NCBI RefSeq assembly: GCF_016406145.1 | Contig: NZ_CP066306.1 | Location: forward strand, 3,472,001 to 3,536,000 | Direction: 5' to 3' | Length of the DNA: 64,000 nucleotides | Origin: Pseudomonas putida | GTDB lineage: Bacteria > Pseudomonadota > Gammaproteobacteria > Pseudomonadales > Pseudomonadaceae | Part shown: positions 25,263 through 33,216 of the stretch, in pieces | Layout: the number at the start of each line of letters is the position of its first letter | How positions within the stretch are numbered: position 1 is the first letter of the stretch | Program-made: the position numbers and the translations under genes | Notes under the pieces: generated by a model | What the model was told of the DNA's origin: nothing | Database searches by the model: none | The model's input: the letters and a program-made list of their open reading frames with translations, nothing else

Positions 25263-26810
25263 TCAGATACGACGATCGCTGTGTTGCCAGTAGGCTTCCC
25301 GGACCAGGCGGCGCACCACCTTGCCATTGGGGTTTTTCGGCAGTTCGGTGACAAAATCCACGCCTCGCGGCTTCTTGAAACCGGCCAGGGCGCGGCCGCA
25401 GCGCTCGATGAGCTCGGCGGCGTCAAGCTGTGCGTCGGGCTTGAGCACCACCACAGCGCGCACCGCTTCACCCCACTGCTCGTCAGGCACGCCGACCACT
25501 GCCGCCTCGAACACTTCGGGGAAGCCGTAGATCACCTGCTCCACTTCGCTGGGGTACACATTGAAGCCCCCGGAAATGATCATTTCCTTCTTGCGGTCGA
25601 CGATGAACACATAACCCTGCGCATCGACCGTGGCCAGGTCGCCGGTCAGGTAGTAGCCGTCGCGCATGACTTCGGCTGTGAGCGCCGGCGCGCGCCAGTA
25701 GCCCTGCATGATGTCCGGCCCCTTGACCACGATTTCGCCGATCTCGCCCGGTGCCACATCCTCGAATGCCTCGTTCACCACCCGCAGGTCGGTCTCGAAA
25801 TAGCAGCGCCCGCAAGAGGCCAGGCGCTGGTAGTTGCCGTCTTCGATCAGGTGGTCCTGCTCGGTCAGTACCGTGACCAGCGAGCAGGTTTCGCCGGCAC
25901 CATAACCTTGCACGAGAATCGGCCCGAACAGCTCGATGGCCTTTTTCACCAGGGCCGGGGCCATGGGCGCGGCGCCATACATGACCAGTTTGAGGCTGGA
26001 CAGGTCGAAGCGCTCGACGTCGGGGTAATTGACCAGCCGGTTGATCATGGCCGGCACCAGGAACAGCCGCGTCACCCGCTCACGTTCGATGGCCTCCAGC
26101 AACAGGCGATCGTCGTAGCGGTCGAGCAGCAGGTTGCAGGCGCCCACCGCCAGCAGCGGCATGATCTGCATGCCGCTGGCATGGGTGATCGGCCCCACAT
26201 GGGCCATCACATCATCAGGGCCGGAGCGCCGCGTGGGGCTGGCGATGCTCTTGCGGACCAGCGCCTTGCGGTTGCCAAACGACAACATGGCCGCCTTGAG
26301 CACACCGGAGCTACCGGAGGTGTAATGCAGCACTGCCAAGGCGTCGTCGGCAGGGTCCAGGCTACACGGTGCCTCGCTGCCGCGCTCAAGCAGCGCGGCA
26401 TAACCCAGGTCACCGCCCTCGCCCTCCAGCGCGATCACCTGGCGCAACATCGGCAAGGCCGCGCGTCGTTCAGCCAGCGCCTGGGCGAAGGTGGCATCGG
26501 TGATCAGCGCAACGCTGCAGGAGTCTTCCAGCACCCGTACCACTTCATCCAGCGACAACCGCGCATTGATCGGCACCTTGACCATCGCCGCCTTGTACAG
26601 CGCCACCTCTGCCTCTACCAGCTCCACGCGGTTGGCAGCCAGGATCGCCACATGTTCACCGGTGGCCACGCCCAGTGCACCCAGCCCCGAGGCAAGGCGG
26701 TTGCTGCGCCGTTCCAGCTGGGCATAGGTCAGGCGCGTCTGGCTGTCCGCCACGGCAGTGTGGTCCGGCCAGTAGCGGGCACTGCGGGTAATGATCTTTC
26801 CAAGGTTCAC
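25263..26810 (-). CDS. AMP-forming acyl-CoA ligase
   Basis: A 515-residue ANL-superfamily adenylate-forming ligase. The phosphate loop is HYTSGSSGVLKAAM near residues 167-180, YGAAPMAP and GYGAGETCS follow, and the late hinge YLTGDLATVDAQGYVFIVDRKKEMIISGG plus the catalytic Lys in KNPNGKVVRR are intact. It activates a carboxylic acid to its CoA thioester in the cytoplasm. The start is GTG, with AACAACAA immediately before it and only a weak ribosome site. It is the first gene of the operon ligase, acyl-CoA dehydrogenase, MFS. Fatty, branched or aryl acid cannot be told apart by eye. Confidence 0.9.
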   Translation of the reverse strand: MNLGKIITRSARYWPDHTAVADSQTRLTYAQLERRSNRLASGLGALGVATGEHVAILAANRVELVEAEVALYKAAMVKVPINARLSLDEVVRVLEDSCSVALITDATFAQALAERRAALPMLRQVIALEGEGGDLGYAALLERGSEAPCSLDPADDALAVLHYTSGSSGVLKAAMLSFGNRKALVRKSIASPTRRSGPDDVMAHVGPITHASGMQIMPLLAVGACNLLLDRYDDRLLLEAIERERVTRLFLVPAMINRLVNYPDVERFDLSSLKLVMYGAAPMAPALVKKAIELFGPILVQGYGAGETCSLVTVLTEQDHLIEDGNYQRLASCGRCYFETDLRVVNEAFEDVAPGEIGEIVVKGPDIMQGYWRAPALTAEVMRDGYYLTGDLATVDAQGYVFIVDRKKEMIISGGFNVYPSEVEQVIYGFPEVFEAAVVGVPDEQWGEAVRAVVVLKPDAQLDAAELIERCGRALAGFKKPRGVDFVTELPKNPNGKVVRRLVREAYWQHSDRRI

Positions 26811-26811
26811 G

Positions 26812-26819
26812 TTGTTGTT
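26812..26819 (-). promoter_or_regulatory. Crc/Hfq-type AACAACAA motif abutting the ligase GTG start
   Basis: AACAACAA on the coding strand lies one base before the GTG at 26810, replacing a normal ribosome site. Strong position for Crc/Hfq repression, by motif. Confidence 0.5.
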
Positions 26820-27016
26820 CTCGTCGACAGGAAGACATCGACGATGCTAAACAGCCAGGCGCGGGCGGATGTAATACCAGTTTCCGATGCCGGCCATAAC
26901 GAATTTGGCTGGCGCCTTCATCAAAGCCTTTCATTAAGGATGTTTAACCTGATTTCACCCGTCCTGCAGAGCATGCGTAATTAACATTGCGCGTCTTTGA
27001 TCCAGGATTCCCAGCA

Positions 27017-27808
27017 ATGCGAAATACGCTGTTACGCGCGACCTTGCTCCTGTCGGTAACTGCGGCATCGGCAGCAGTTGCCGCGCCGACACCAACACTC
27101 ACCGTACTCAGCTCGGGCGGCATCATGGGAGCTATCCGCGCGGCGCAACCCGCTTATGAAAAGGCCTACCACATCAAACTCGACATCCAGGCGGCGCCCT
27201 CGATGGGTGAGACCCCACAGGCCGTGCCTAACCGGCTCGCCCGCCAGGAACCCGCGGATGTTGTATTGATGGTAGGTTCGGCGCTGGACAGCTTGCAGGC
27301 CAAGGGCTTGGTCAAGCCGACCAGTCGTGTCGATCTCGGCAAATCCTATATCGCCATGGCAGTACGCAAGGGTGACCCCAAGCCAGACATCAGCAGTATG
27401 AAAAGTTTTCGCCAAACCCTGCTGGACAGCACATCGGTAGCCTATTCCGATAGCGCCAGCGGCGTGTATCTCTCACGTTCATTGTTCCCCCGTATGGCGT
27501 TGGGCGAGAGCTTCAAGGCCAAAGCCCATATGATTCCCGCCGAGCCAGTGGGGGCAGTGGTGGCGCGCGGCCAGGCGCAGATCGGCTTCCAGCAACTGAG
27601 CGAGCTCAAACCCGTACCAGGCATTGATATCGTTGGCCTGGTTCCAGCGCAGGCACAGAAGATGACGCTGTATGCCGGCGCTGTTGTCAGCACCAGCGTA
27701 CATCAGACGCAGGCACGACAACTGCTGGACTATCTTGCATCAGCCCAGTCCGACGCGGCTATCCAGGCCAGCGGCCTGACACCGTTGAAGCATGCGGCCA
27801 GGCAATAG
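27017..27808 (+). CDS. SBP-fold exported protein, candidate aconitate isomerase
   Basis: A 263-residue protein with a signal peptide (to about residue 25, AAVAAP) and a type II periplasmic-binding fold related to molybdate-binding ModA (SSGGIMGAIRAAQPAYEKAY, DVVLMVGSALDSLQAKGLV, SGVYLSRSLFPRM). It has no ABC permease or ATPase nearby. An aconitate isomerase described in a Pseudomonas strain (to my recollection) is a protein of this length and fold, and the neighbours here are CitMHS, DctA, OprD and a PrpF-type isomerase. I therefore infer trans-/cis-aconitate isomerisation in the periplasm. The alternative is an orphan binding protein. The ATG at 27017 has AGGA 9 bp upstream. Confidence 0.65.
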   Translation: MRNTLLRATLLLSVTAASAAVAAPTPTLTVLSSGGIMGAIRAAQPAYEKAYHIKLDIQAAPSMGETPQAVPNRLARQEPADVVLMVGSALDSLQAKGLVKPTSRVDLGKSYIAMAVRKGDPKPDISSMKSFRQTLLDSTSVAYSDSASGVYLSRSLFPRMALGESFKAKAHMIPAEPVGAVVARGQAQIGFQQLSELKPVPGIDIVGLVPAQAQKMTLYAGAVVSTSVHQTQARQLLDYLASAQSDAAIQASGLTPLKHAARQ

Positions 27809-27817
27809 CAGTCAACA

Positions 27818-27837
27818 GGCCGGGCTCATGCCCGGCC
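27818..27837. terminator. Bidirectional stem-loop between convergent genes
   Basis: GGCCGGGC-TCAT-GCCCGGCC forms a perfect 8-bp GC stem between the ends of the SBP-fold gene and the OprD gene. No T tract on either side, so termination is probable but not classic. Confidence 0.45.
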
Positions 27838-27843
27838 ACTGGC

Positions 27844-29100
27844 TCACCAGATGGCAATGTCATAAGTCAGGTAAAGGCGGTTGCTGTCCCGACCGCGGGA
27901 AAAGTCAGACCTGTAGACATAGTTGCGCAGCCGTACCCCAAGCCCTTTGAGTGCCCCGCCCTGCACCACATACGCAAGCTCGGCGTCACGCTCCCATTCA
28001 CTCAGCCCCTGCGCCCCGGAGCGGCCGTTGTCCCCGCTCAGGTAGCGTGTCATGAAGGTCAGCCCAGGCACGCCTGCGGCGGCAAAGTTGTAGGCATAGC
28101 TTGCCATCCAGGTCTTTTCTTCTTCCTCGATGAACTTGCCGATGCCAACGTTGCTGAACGAATACACCGTTGCACCACTGATGTACGGCAGGCCGGCTTC
28201 ACCGTCCAATACCTGATACCCGGCGCCGAAGGTGTGCCCTGAATGCGCGTAAGACACCTGTGCGCTGAACATGTCGTTGTCGATGCTGCCACCGTACGCG
28301 GCGCCGCTGTCACGGCTGGTGAAATACCGCAGGTCGGTGGTCAGCACCCCGCCGGCCAGCGCAAGGTCATGTACCAGGCCGGCAAAGTCCTGGCGGTAGA
28401 AGTGCTCGAGCTGACCGTGGAAGTAGCTCAAGCGCAAGTGCTTACTGAACGCGTAGTCGGCGCCGGCGAAGCTGAAGTCGCCAGACTCGGCGCCGCCATA
28501 ACCGTCCAGGTACAAGCCGGTACTGTTGGACGAGTCGCGTTGCTTGAACCGGTCCAGATGCCCGGCAGTGAGCGTCAGCCCATCGATGTCGGTACTCGTC
28601 AGCTGCGTGCCCTGGTAGGTCTGCGGCAGTAATCGGGCATCGTTGTAGACCAGTACGGGTGTCTTGGGCAGCAAGGTACCGTGCTTGACCACCGTACTAC
28701 CCAGGCGGGCCTTTGCCGTCACCCCGGCACTGGCGAACTCCTGGGCGGCGCGACCGTCGTCATGCACCGGCAGCAGGCCCGTACCACTGCGGCCGCGGCC
28801 GGAGTCCAGCCTGACCCCCAAGAGCCCCATCGCATCGAGCCCCAGGCCCAGCGTGCCTTGGGTAAAGCCCGACTGATAGTCGAGCAGAAAGCCTTGCGCC
28901 CACTCGGTTCGCTCGCTTTTGGCGGTGGCGGCAGCGCGTGCGCTCATGCCCTGCTCGTCGCGGAAATTCTCGTTGAAATAAACGTTGCGCAGTTGCAGCT
29001 TGAGTTTGCCGTCATCGATAAATCCAGCAGCGCCGGCAACAGGCAGGCAGCCGCAGAGCAGGCCACAGGCGGCCGCCGCACGCAGAGCGGTTGGGGACAT
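27844..29100 (-). CDS. OprD-family outer-membrane porin
   Basis: A 418-residue outer-membrane channel with a signal peptide (to about residue 25, AGAAGF) and OprD-family marks: GFIDDGKLKLQLRNVYFNEN at the mature start, WAQGFLLDYQSGFTQGTLGLGLDAMGLLG, and a final aromatic-rich strand. OprD channels in pseudomonads admit small acids or amino acids. It ends the operon PrpF, DctA, CitMHS, OprD and so probably admits a tricarboxylate or dicarboxylate. AACAACAA lies 13-21 bp before the ATG. Confidence 0.9.
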   Translation of the reverse strand: MSPTALRAAAACGLLCGCLPVAGAAGFIDDGKLKLQLRNVYFNENFRDEQGMSARAAATAKSERTEWAQGFLLDYQSGFTQGTLGLGLDAMGLLGVRLDSGRGRSGTGLLPVHDDGRAAQEFASAGVTAKARLGSTVVKHGTLLPKTPVLVYNDARLLPQTYQGTQLTSTDIDGLTLTAGHLDRFKQRDSSNSTGLYLDGYGGAESGDFSFAGADYAFSKHLRLSYFHGQLEHFYRQDFAGLVHDLALAGGVLTTDLRYFTSRDSGAAYGGSIDNDMFSAQVSYAHSGHTFGAGYQVLDGEAGLPYISGATVYSFSNVGIGKFIEEEEKTWMASYAYNFAAAGVPGLTFMTRYLSGDNGRSGAQGLSEWERDAELAYVVQGGALKGLGVRLRNYVYRSDFSRGRDSNRLYLTYDIAIW

Positions 29101-29113
29101 GTTCGGTACTCTT

Positions 29114-29121
29114 TTGTTGTT
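29114..29121 (-). promoter_or_regulatory. Crc/Hfq-type AACAACAA motif before the OprD gene
   Basis: AACAACAA within the A-rich leader AAAAACAACAAAAGAG on the coding strand, about 13 bases before the ATG. It fits AAnAAnAA. Confidence 0.55.
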
Positions 29122-29165
29122 TTTGAATGAGTAGAAAGCGGGCGCCCGGCGGCGCCCTGGGCGGA

Positions 29166-30470
29166 TCAGACGAAGAAGGACAAGGCACCGGTGAGCAGGG
29201 CCAGGGCAGTGATCACCAGCGAGGTGAGCACCGCCCATTTGACGGTGGCCTTCTGAAAGTCGCCGATATCGCGGTCGACCATGCCCACCAGCAACAGGGT
29301 CGAGGCCACCAGAGGGCTCATCAGGTGCACCGGCTGGCCGAGCACCGAAGCGCGGGCGATCTCTACCGGGTCGATGCCGTAGGCGGCAGCCGCGTTAGCC
29401 AGGATCGGAACTACGCCAAAGTAGTAGGCATCATTGGACAGGACGAACGTCAGCGGCATGCTGGTGATCGCCACCACCAGCGGGAACCAGTGGCCCCAGG
29501 ACTGCGGAATCCAGTCCACGAGTGTCTGCGCCAGCGCATCGACCATCTTCGTGCCGGAGAAGATGCCGGCGAAAATCCCTGCGGCAAACACCAGCAGCAC
29601 GACCGTCATGGCGTTGCCGGAGTGGGCCAGGATGCGCTCTTTCTGCACCTCGAGTTGCGGGTAGTTGATCATCAAGGCAGCGACAAAACCGATCATGAAC
29701 AGGATCGCTGCGTGCATCACGCCCAGAACCAGCGCGATCATCACCGCTACCACGAGCAGCAGGTTCACGTAGGCAAGCCGCGGACGCTTGTGCGGCGTGT
29801 CCTCGAGAATCGCCTTGATGTAGCAATTGCCGCCACCGGATTCGAGCTTGATGTTGCCGATGCGTTTGCGTTCGGCACGGCCCAGCAGGAACGCGGTAAA
29901 GACCACCCAGGCAGCTCCACCGATCATGGTCGGCAACATCGGGATGAAGTACTCGGTCGCATCGAGCCCCAGCGCGGCGATGGCCCGTGTCGCCGGCCCG
30001 CCCCATGGGCTCAGGCCACTCATGATGCTCAGCGAAAGCATCGCCACCGTTGCCAGGATCATCGGGTTCATGCCGATGCGCTTGTACAGCGGCAACATGG
30101 CCGCACAGGTGATCATGTAAGTAGTAGTGCCATCGCCGTCGAGCGCCACCAGCAGCGAAAGCAGTGCAGTGCCGATGGCGATCTTGATCGGGTCGCCATT
30201 GACGCGTTTGAGAATCTTGCGGATCAGCGGATCGAACAGCCCTGCGTCGATCATCAGGCCAAAGAACAGAATGGCGAACAACAGCAGTGCAGCCGACGGG
30301 GCAACCATCTTCAGGCCGTCGAGCATCATCTTGCCGGTTGTCGGCGCAAACCCGCCGATCACGGCGAACACGATGGGAACAACGGTAAGCGCAACGATCG
30401 GCGACAGGCGTTTGCTCATGATGAGGTAGGTGAAGGTCACCACCATGATCAGGCCAAGCAATGCGAGCAT
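29166..30470 (-). CDS. CitMHS-family metal-citrate / tricarboxylate:H+ symporter
   Basis: A 434-residue inner-membrane protein with about 12 segments. The CitMHS pattern is clear: LLGLIMVVTFTYLIMSKRLSP at the N-terminus, ALDGDGTTTYMITCAAMLPLYKR in the first half, SGLSPWGGPATRA, and a C-terminal repeat with SNDAYYFGVVPILA. Family members move citrate complexed to Mg or Ca, or related tricarboxylates, with protons. It sits between DctA and OprD genes on one strand. With the candidate aconitate isomerase it most likely imports aconitate or citrate. Confidence 0.9.
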   Translation of the reverse strand: MLALLGLIMVVTFTYLIMSKRLSPIVALTVVPIVFAVIGGFAPTTGKMMLDGLKMVAPSAALLLFAILFFGLMIDAGLFDPLIRKILKRVNGDPIKIAIGTALLSLLVALDGDGTTTYMITCAAMLPLYKRIGMNPMILATVAMLSLSIMSGLSPWGGPATRAIAALGLDATEYFIPMLPTMIGGAAWVVFTAFLLGRAERKRIGNIKLESGGGNCYIKAILEDTPHKRPRLAYVNLLLVVAVMIALVLGVMHAAILFMIGFVAALMINYPQLEVQKERILAHSGNAMTVVLLVFAAGIFAGIFSGTKMVDALAQTLVDWIPQSWGHWFPLVVAITSMPLTFVLSNDAYYFGVVPILANAAAAYGIDPVEIARASVLGQPVHLMSPLVASTLLLVGMVDRDIGDFQKATVKWAVLTSLVITALALLTGALSFFV

Positions 30471-30482
30471 GATTGGGTTCTC

Positions 30483-30490
30483 TTGTTTTT
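30483..30490 (-). promoter_or_regulatory. Crc/Hfq-type AAAAACAA motif before the CitMHS gene
   Basis: AAAAACAA followed by GAG on the coding strand, 12 bases before the ATG at 30470; fits AAnAAnAA. Confidence 0.5.
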
Positions 30491-30530
30491 ATTCTAAGGC
30501 GTGGCCATCTGGCGCGCAGACGGCCCCCTG

Positions 30531-30563
30531 CCCCACTCGGCATCACAGTGATGCTGAGCGGGG
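30531..30563 (-). terminator. Long hairpin between DctA and CitMHS genes
   Basis: Arms 30531-30546 and 30548-30563 pair at 14 of 16 positions (core GCATCAC/GTGATGC). It follows the DctA stop by about 33 bp and precedes CitMHS. No T tract; it may be a transcript-processing or partial terminator hairpin that sets different levels of the two genes. Confidence 0.45.
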
Positions 30564-30595
30564 TTCAAGTCAACGAAGGGTGTTAAGGGTTATGT

Positions 30596-31912
30596 TCAGC
30601 CGTGATGACGAGGCTCTGCGGGCCAGCTGGACACCGCTGGCCCGACCTCATCGGCAAGGGGCTCACGCTCACCGTTCAGGGTGCGCATCAAGGTGTCCCT
30701 CTCACAGGCATTTTCGGAAAGCGAGACCACCACGGTGGCAACTGCATTGCTGGCAAGACTGGTCAGGGCGCGCGCCTCGGACATGAAACGATCAACGCCG
30801 ATCAGCAGCGCCAAGCCTGCCAGCGGGATGTCGTGGATGACGGTCAGGGTCGAGGCCAGGGCTACGAAGCCACTCCCGGTCACACCGGCAGCGCCCTTGG
30901 AAGACAGCAGCATGATTGCGAGCATGGTGATGGTCTGCCCCAGGGTCAGGTCGATGTTACAAGCCTGGGCGATGAAGATTGCCGCCAGTGACAGGTAGAT
31001 CGCCGTGCCATCCAGGTTGAAGGAGTAACCGGTGGGCAGCACCAGCCCCACCACCCCTTTTTTGCAGCCCAGTTTTTCCAGCTTCTCCAGCATGCGCGGC
31101 AACACCGGCTCGGTAGAAGAAGTACCGAGCACCACCAGAAACTCCTCACGAAAATAACGCAGCAGTTTCCACAGGCTGAAACCATGCGCGCGGCAGATGC
31201 CACCCAGCACGACGATGACGAAGAAGGCGCAGGCGATGTACAAGGTCCCCACCAGCTTCGCCAGGGCGCCAAGCGAGCTGATGCCGTACTGGCCTACGGT
31301 AAAGGCCAGGGCACCGAACGCACCGATCGGCGCGAAGCGCATCAGGTAGCCGAAAATGCGAAACACCATGGCCGAAGCGGATTCGAGCACATCCAGCACC
31401 GGCTTGCCCTTCTCACCCATCGACGACAGGGCAAAACCGCTGAGTACCGCGATGAACAGCACCGGCAGCACTTCGCCTTTGTTGAATGCGCCGATGAAGG
31501 TATCGGGAATGATGTGCATGAAAAAGTCGACCACACTCAGTTTCGCCGCAGACGCAGCATACTGGCTGAGCCCCTCAGTGCTGAGGGTGGCGGGGTCGAT
31601 GTTCATGCCCTCGCCAGGCCGAAAGAGGTAGACCGCCGCAAGGCCGATGATCAGGCTGACAACGGTCAACCCCAGGAACAGCAGCAAGGTCTTGCTCATC
31701 AAGCGCCCCAGCGAACGCTTGTCGGTCATGCCGGCAATCCCGGTGACGATGGTGCAGAACACGACAGGCGCGATCATCATCTTGATCAGCTTGATGAAGG
31801 CATCGCCCAGCGGTTTGAGCGCAACGGCCTCTTGCGCCCAGAAATGCCCGACCACTACGCCCAGCACGACGGCGCAGAGAATCTGGAAGTACAGTGATTT
31901 TGCGATCTTCAT
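30596..31912 (-). CDS. dctA: DctA-type C4-dicarboxylate:cation symporter
   Basis: A 438-residue DAACS-family carrier. Typical marks are KLIKMMIAPVVFCTIVTGIA near residues 40-60, the serine-rich loop LGTSSTEPVLPRMLEKLEKLG, and the transport core TGYSFNLDGTAIYLSLAAIFIAQA and SKGAAGVTGSGFVALASTL. It takes up succinate, fumarate or malate across the inner membrane. Pseudomonads have more than one paralogue; this copy is inside a tricarboxylate cluster behind a PrpF-family gene, so its substrate may be shifted. Symbol given for the family, not for the primary dctA locus. Confidence 0.87.
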   Translation of the reverse strand: MKIAKSLYFQILCAVVLGVVVGHFWAQEAVALKPLGDAFIKLIKMMIAPVVFCTIVTGIAGMTDKRSLGRLMSKTLLLFLGLTVVSLIIGLAAVYLFRPGEGMNIDPATLSTEGLSQYAASAAKLSVVDFFMHIIPDTFIGAFNKGEVLPVLFIAVLSGFALSSMGEKGKPVLDVLESASAMVFRIFGYLMRFAPIGAFGALAFTVGQYGISSLGALAKLVGTLYIACAFFVIVVLGGICRAHGFSLWKLLRYFREEFLVVLGTSSTEPVLPRMLEKLEKLGCKKGVVGLVLPTGYSFNLDGTAIYLSLAAIFIAQACNIDLTLGQTITMLAIMLLSSKGAAGVTGSGFVALASTLTVIHDIPLAGLALLIGVDRFMSEARALTSLASNAVATVVVSLSENACERDTLMRTLNGEREPLADEVGPAVSSWPAEPRHHG

Positions 31913-31989
31913 GAGGCATCACCCATTGTTGAAATTGTGCGGATGCGCTTTGTTGCCTGGGTTACCACGGTTTGACGCCAGGCCAGATT

Positions 31990-33069
31990 TCAACCGGCCA
32001 TACGCTGAAAACCAGGGGCGTATACAAATCCGGAGAACAGCCTGCGGGCAGTTCGTACCACCGAGGCCTGAATGGTCTGGCCATCAGGGCCACCGCGCGA
32101 AAGCGCGACATCGATTCCGCCGCTGGGATGTTCCAGGCGTACTTGGGTGAGTGCTTCGGCAGTATCACCGAGCATGTCCATCACGACAGTGCCTGGGCTG
32201 ACGCAGGCAGTTGCCAGCCCGATGGACCCTGTGATGGCCAGCGCCCGGTGGCAGTTGTGCGGCATGAAATACCGGACCTGCAGCGTACCGTCAAAGCGTG
32301 GTGCCGATATCAGCACGGGCTTTGGGATCACCATGCCGCTGACGTCGCCCAGGCCCATGGCCTTGCCCGCTTTCAGGCGCAGGGCTTCCAGGCGCTGCAG
32401 CAGGGCCGTGTTCGCATCCAGTTGCGCAGGGGTTTCGGACCCCGTTACGCCCAGTTGTGCGGCATCGACGATCATCATGGGCATGGCCATGTCGATGCAG
32501 GTGACGGGAATACCGTCGATCACATCCTTGGCCTGCCCCGTCGGGAACAGCTTGCCGGTCTTGCTACCCACGGCATCGAGGAAGGTCAGGTGAACCGGGG
32601 CGGCAGTCTCCGGCACGCCGTCGATCGCCGTACGCCCTTCATAGCGCACGATGCCGCCGGGTGTCTCCACCAGCGAATTGACGAAAGTGTTGGTGTTGAG
32701 GTTGCGGATACGCACCAGGGTCTTGCCGTCATTGCCCTTGACCAGCCCTTGCTCGATGGCGAACGGGCCAACGGCACACAGCATGTTGCCGCAGTTGGGG
32801 GCGGTATCGACGCGGCGCTGGGCAACCATCACTTGCACGAACAGGTAGTCAACGTCGGCGTCGGCATGCAGCGAAGGGCTGATGATGGCCACCTTGCTCG
32901 TCTGCGGGCTGCCACCGCCGATGCCGTCGATCTCAAGCTCGTGACCGGAGCCCATCAGGTTGATCAGCAGCTCGTCGCGCTCGACCACATTGGCTGGCAG
33001 ATCCCACGCATGAAAAAACGGGCCTTTGGAGGTACCGCCGCGCATGAGCACACAAGGAATTCGTTGCAT
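31990..33069 (-). CDS. PrpF/4-oxalomesaconate tautomerase-family isomerase
   Basis: A 359-residue cytoplasmic PrpF-family protein (diaminopimelate-epimerase fold). The N-terminal IPCVLMRGGTSKGPFF carries the Lys of the family, and a second family loop is NCGNMLCAVGPFA. Relatives isomerise double bonds of tricarboxylates: PrpF on methylaconitate, GalD on 4-oxalomesaconate. No AcnD, gallate or propionate genes lie nearby, and transport genes for tricarboxylates do, so aconitate isomerisation is the best guess. First gene of the operon to OprD, divergent from a LysR gene. ATG at 33069 chosen because family similarity begins there. Confidence 0.85.
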   Translation of the reverse strand: MQRIPCVLMRGGTSKGPFFHAWDLPANVVERDELLINLMGSGHELEIDGIGGGSPQTSKVAIISPSLHADADVDYLFVQVMVAQRRVDTAPNCGNMLCAVGPFAIEQGLVKGNDGKTLVRIRNLNTNTFVNSLVETPGGIVRYEGRTAIDGVPETAAPVHLTFLDAVGSKTGKLFPTGQAKDVIDGIPVTCIDMAMPMMIVDAAQLGVTGSETPAQLDANTALLQRLEALRLKAGKAMGLGDVSGMVIPKPVLISAPRFDGTLQVRYFMPHNCHRALAITGSIGLATACVSPGTVVMDMLGDTAEALTQVRLEHPSGGIDVALSRGGPDGQTIQASVVRTARRLFSGFVYAPGFQRMAG

Positions 33070-33129
33070 GACTACTGACTCTTGTTGATCAATTGGGGAA
33101 ATTGATGTTCTGGGCACAAGAGTGACAAA

Positions 33130-33145
33130 GATTGATAAATCGATC
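33130..33145. promoter_or_regulatory. Dyad GATTGAT-AA-ATCGATC in the PrpF/LysR divergent region
   Basis: A 7+2+7 inverted repeat with one mismatch, centrally placed in the 147-bp intergenic region. Candidate LysR operator. Confidence 0.4.
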
Positions 33146-33216
33146 CAATGCAAATATCGTAGCTATTATTGCGTTTAACAAAACAATAAAGCGGTAACTC
33201 CCCTTAGGAACGCATC

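Noticed and set aside
26898..26925. Third possible copy of the DUF1302/DUF1329 promoter element upstream of the acyl-CoA ligase
   Set aside because: Only about 16 of 28 bases match and no -10 sits at the 18-bp spacing seen in the other two.
29127..30497. 456-codon His- and Gln-rich open frame opposite CitMHS
   Set aside because: Antisense composition artefact; low-complexity residue use and no start signal.
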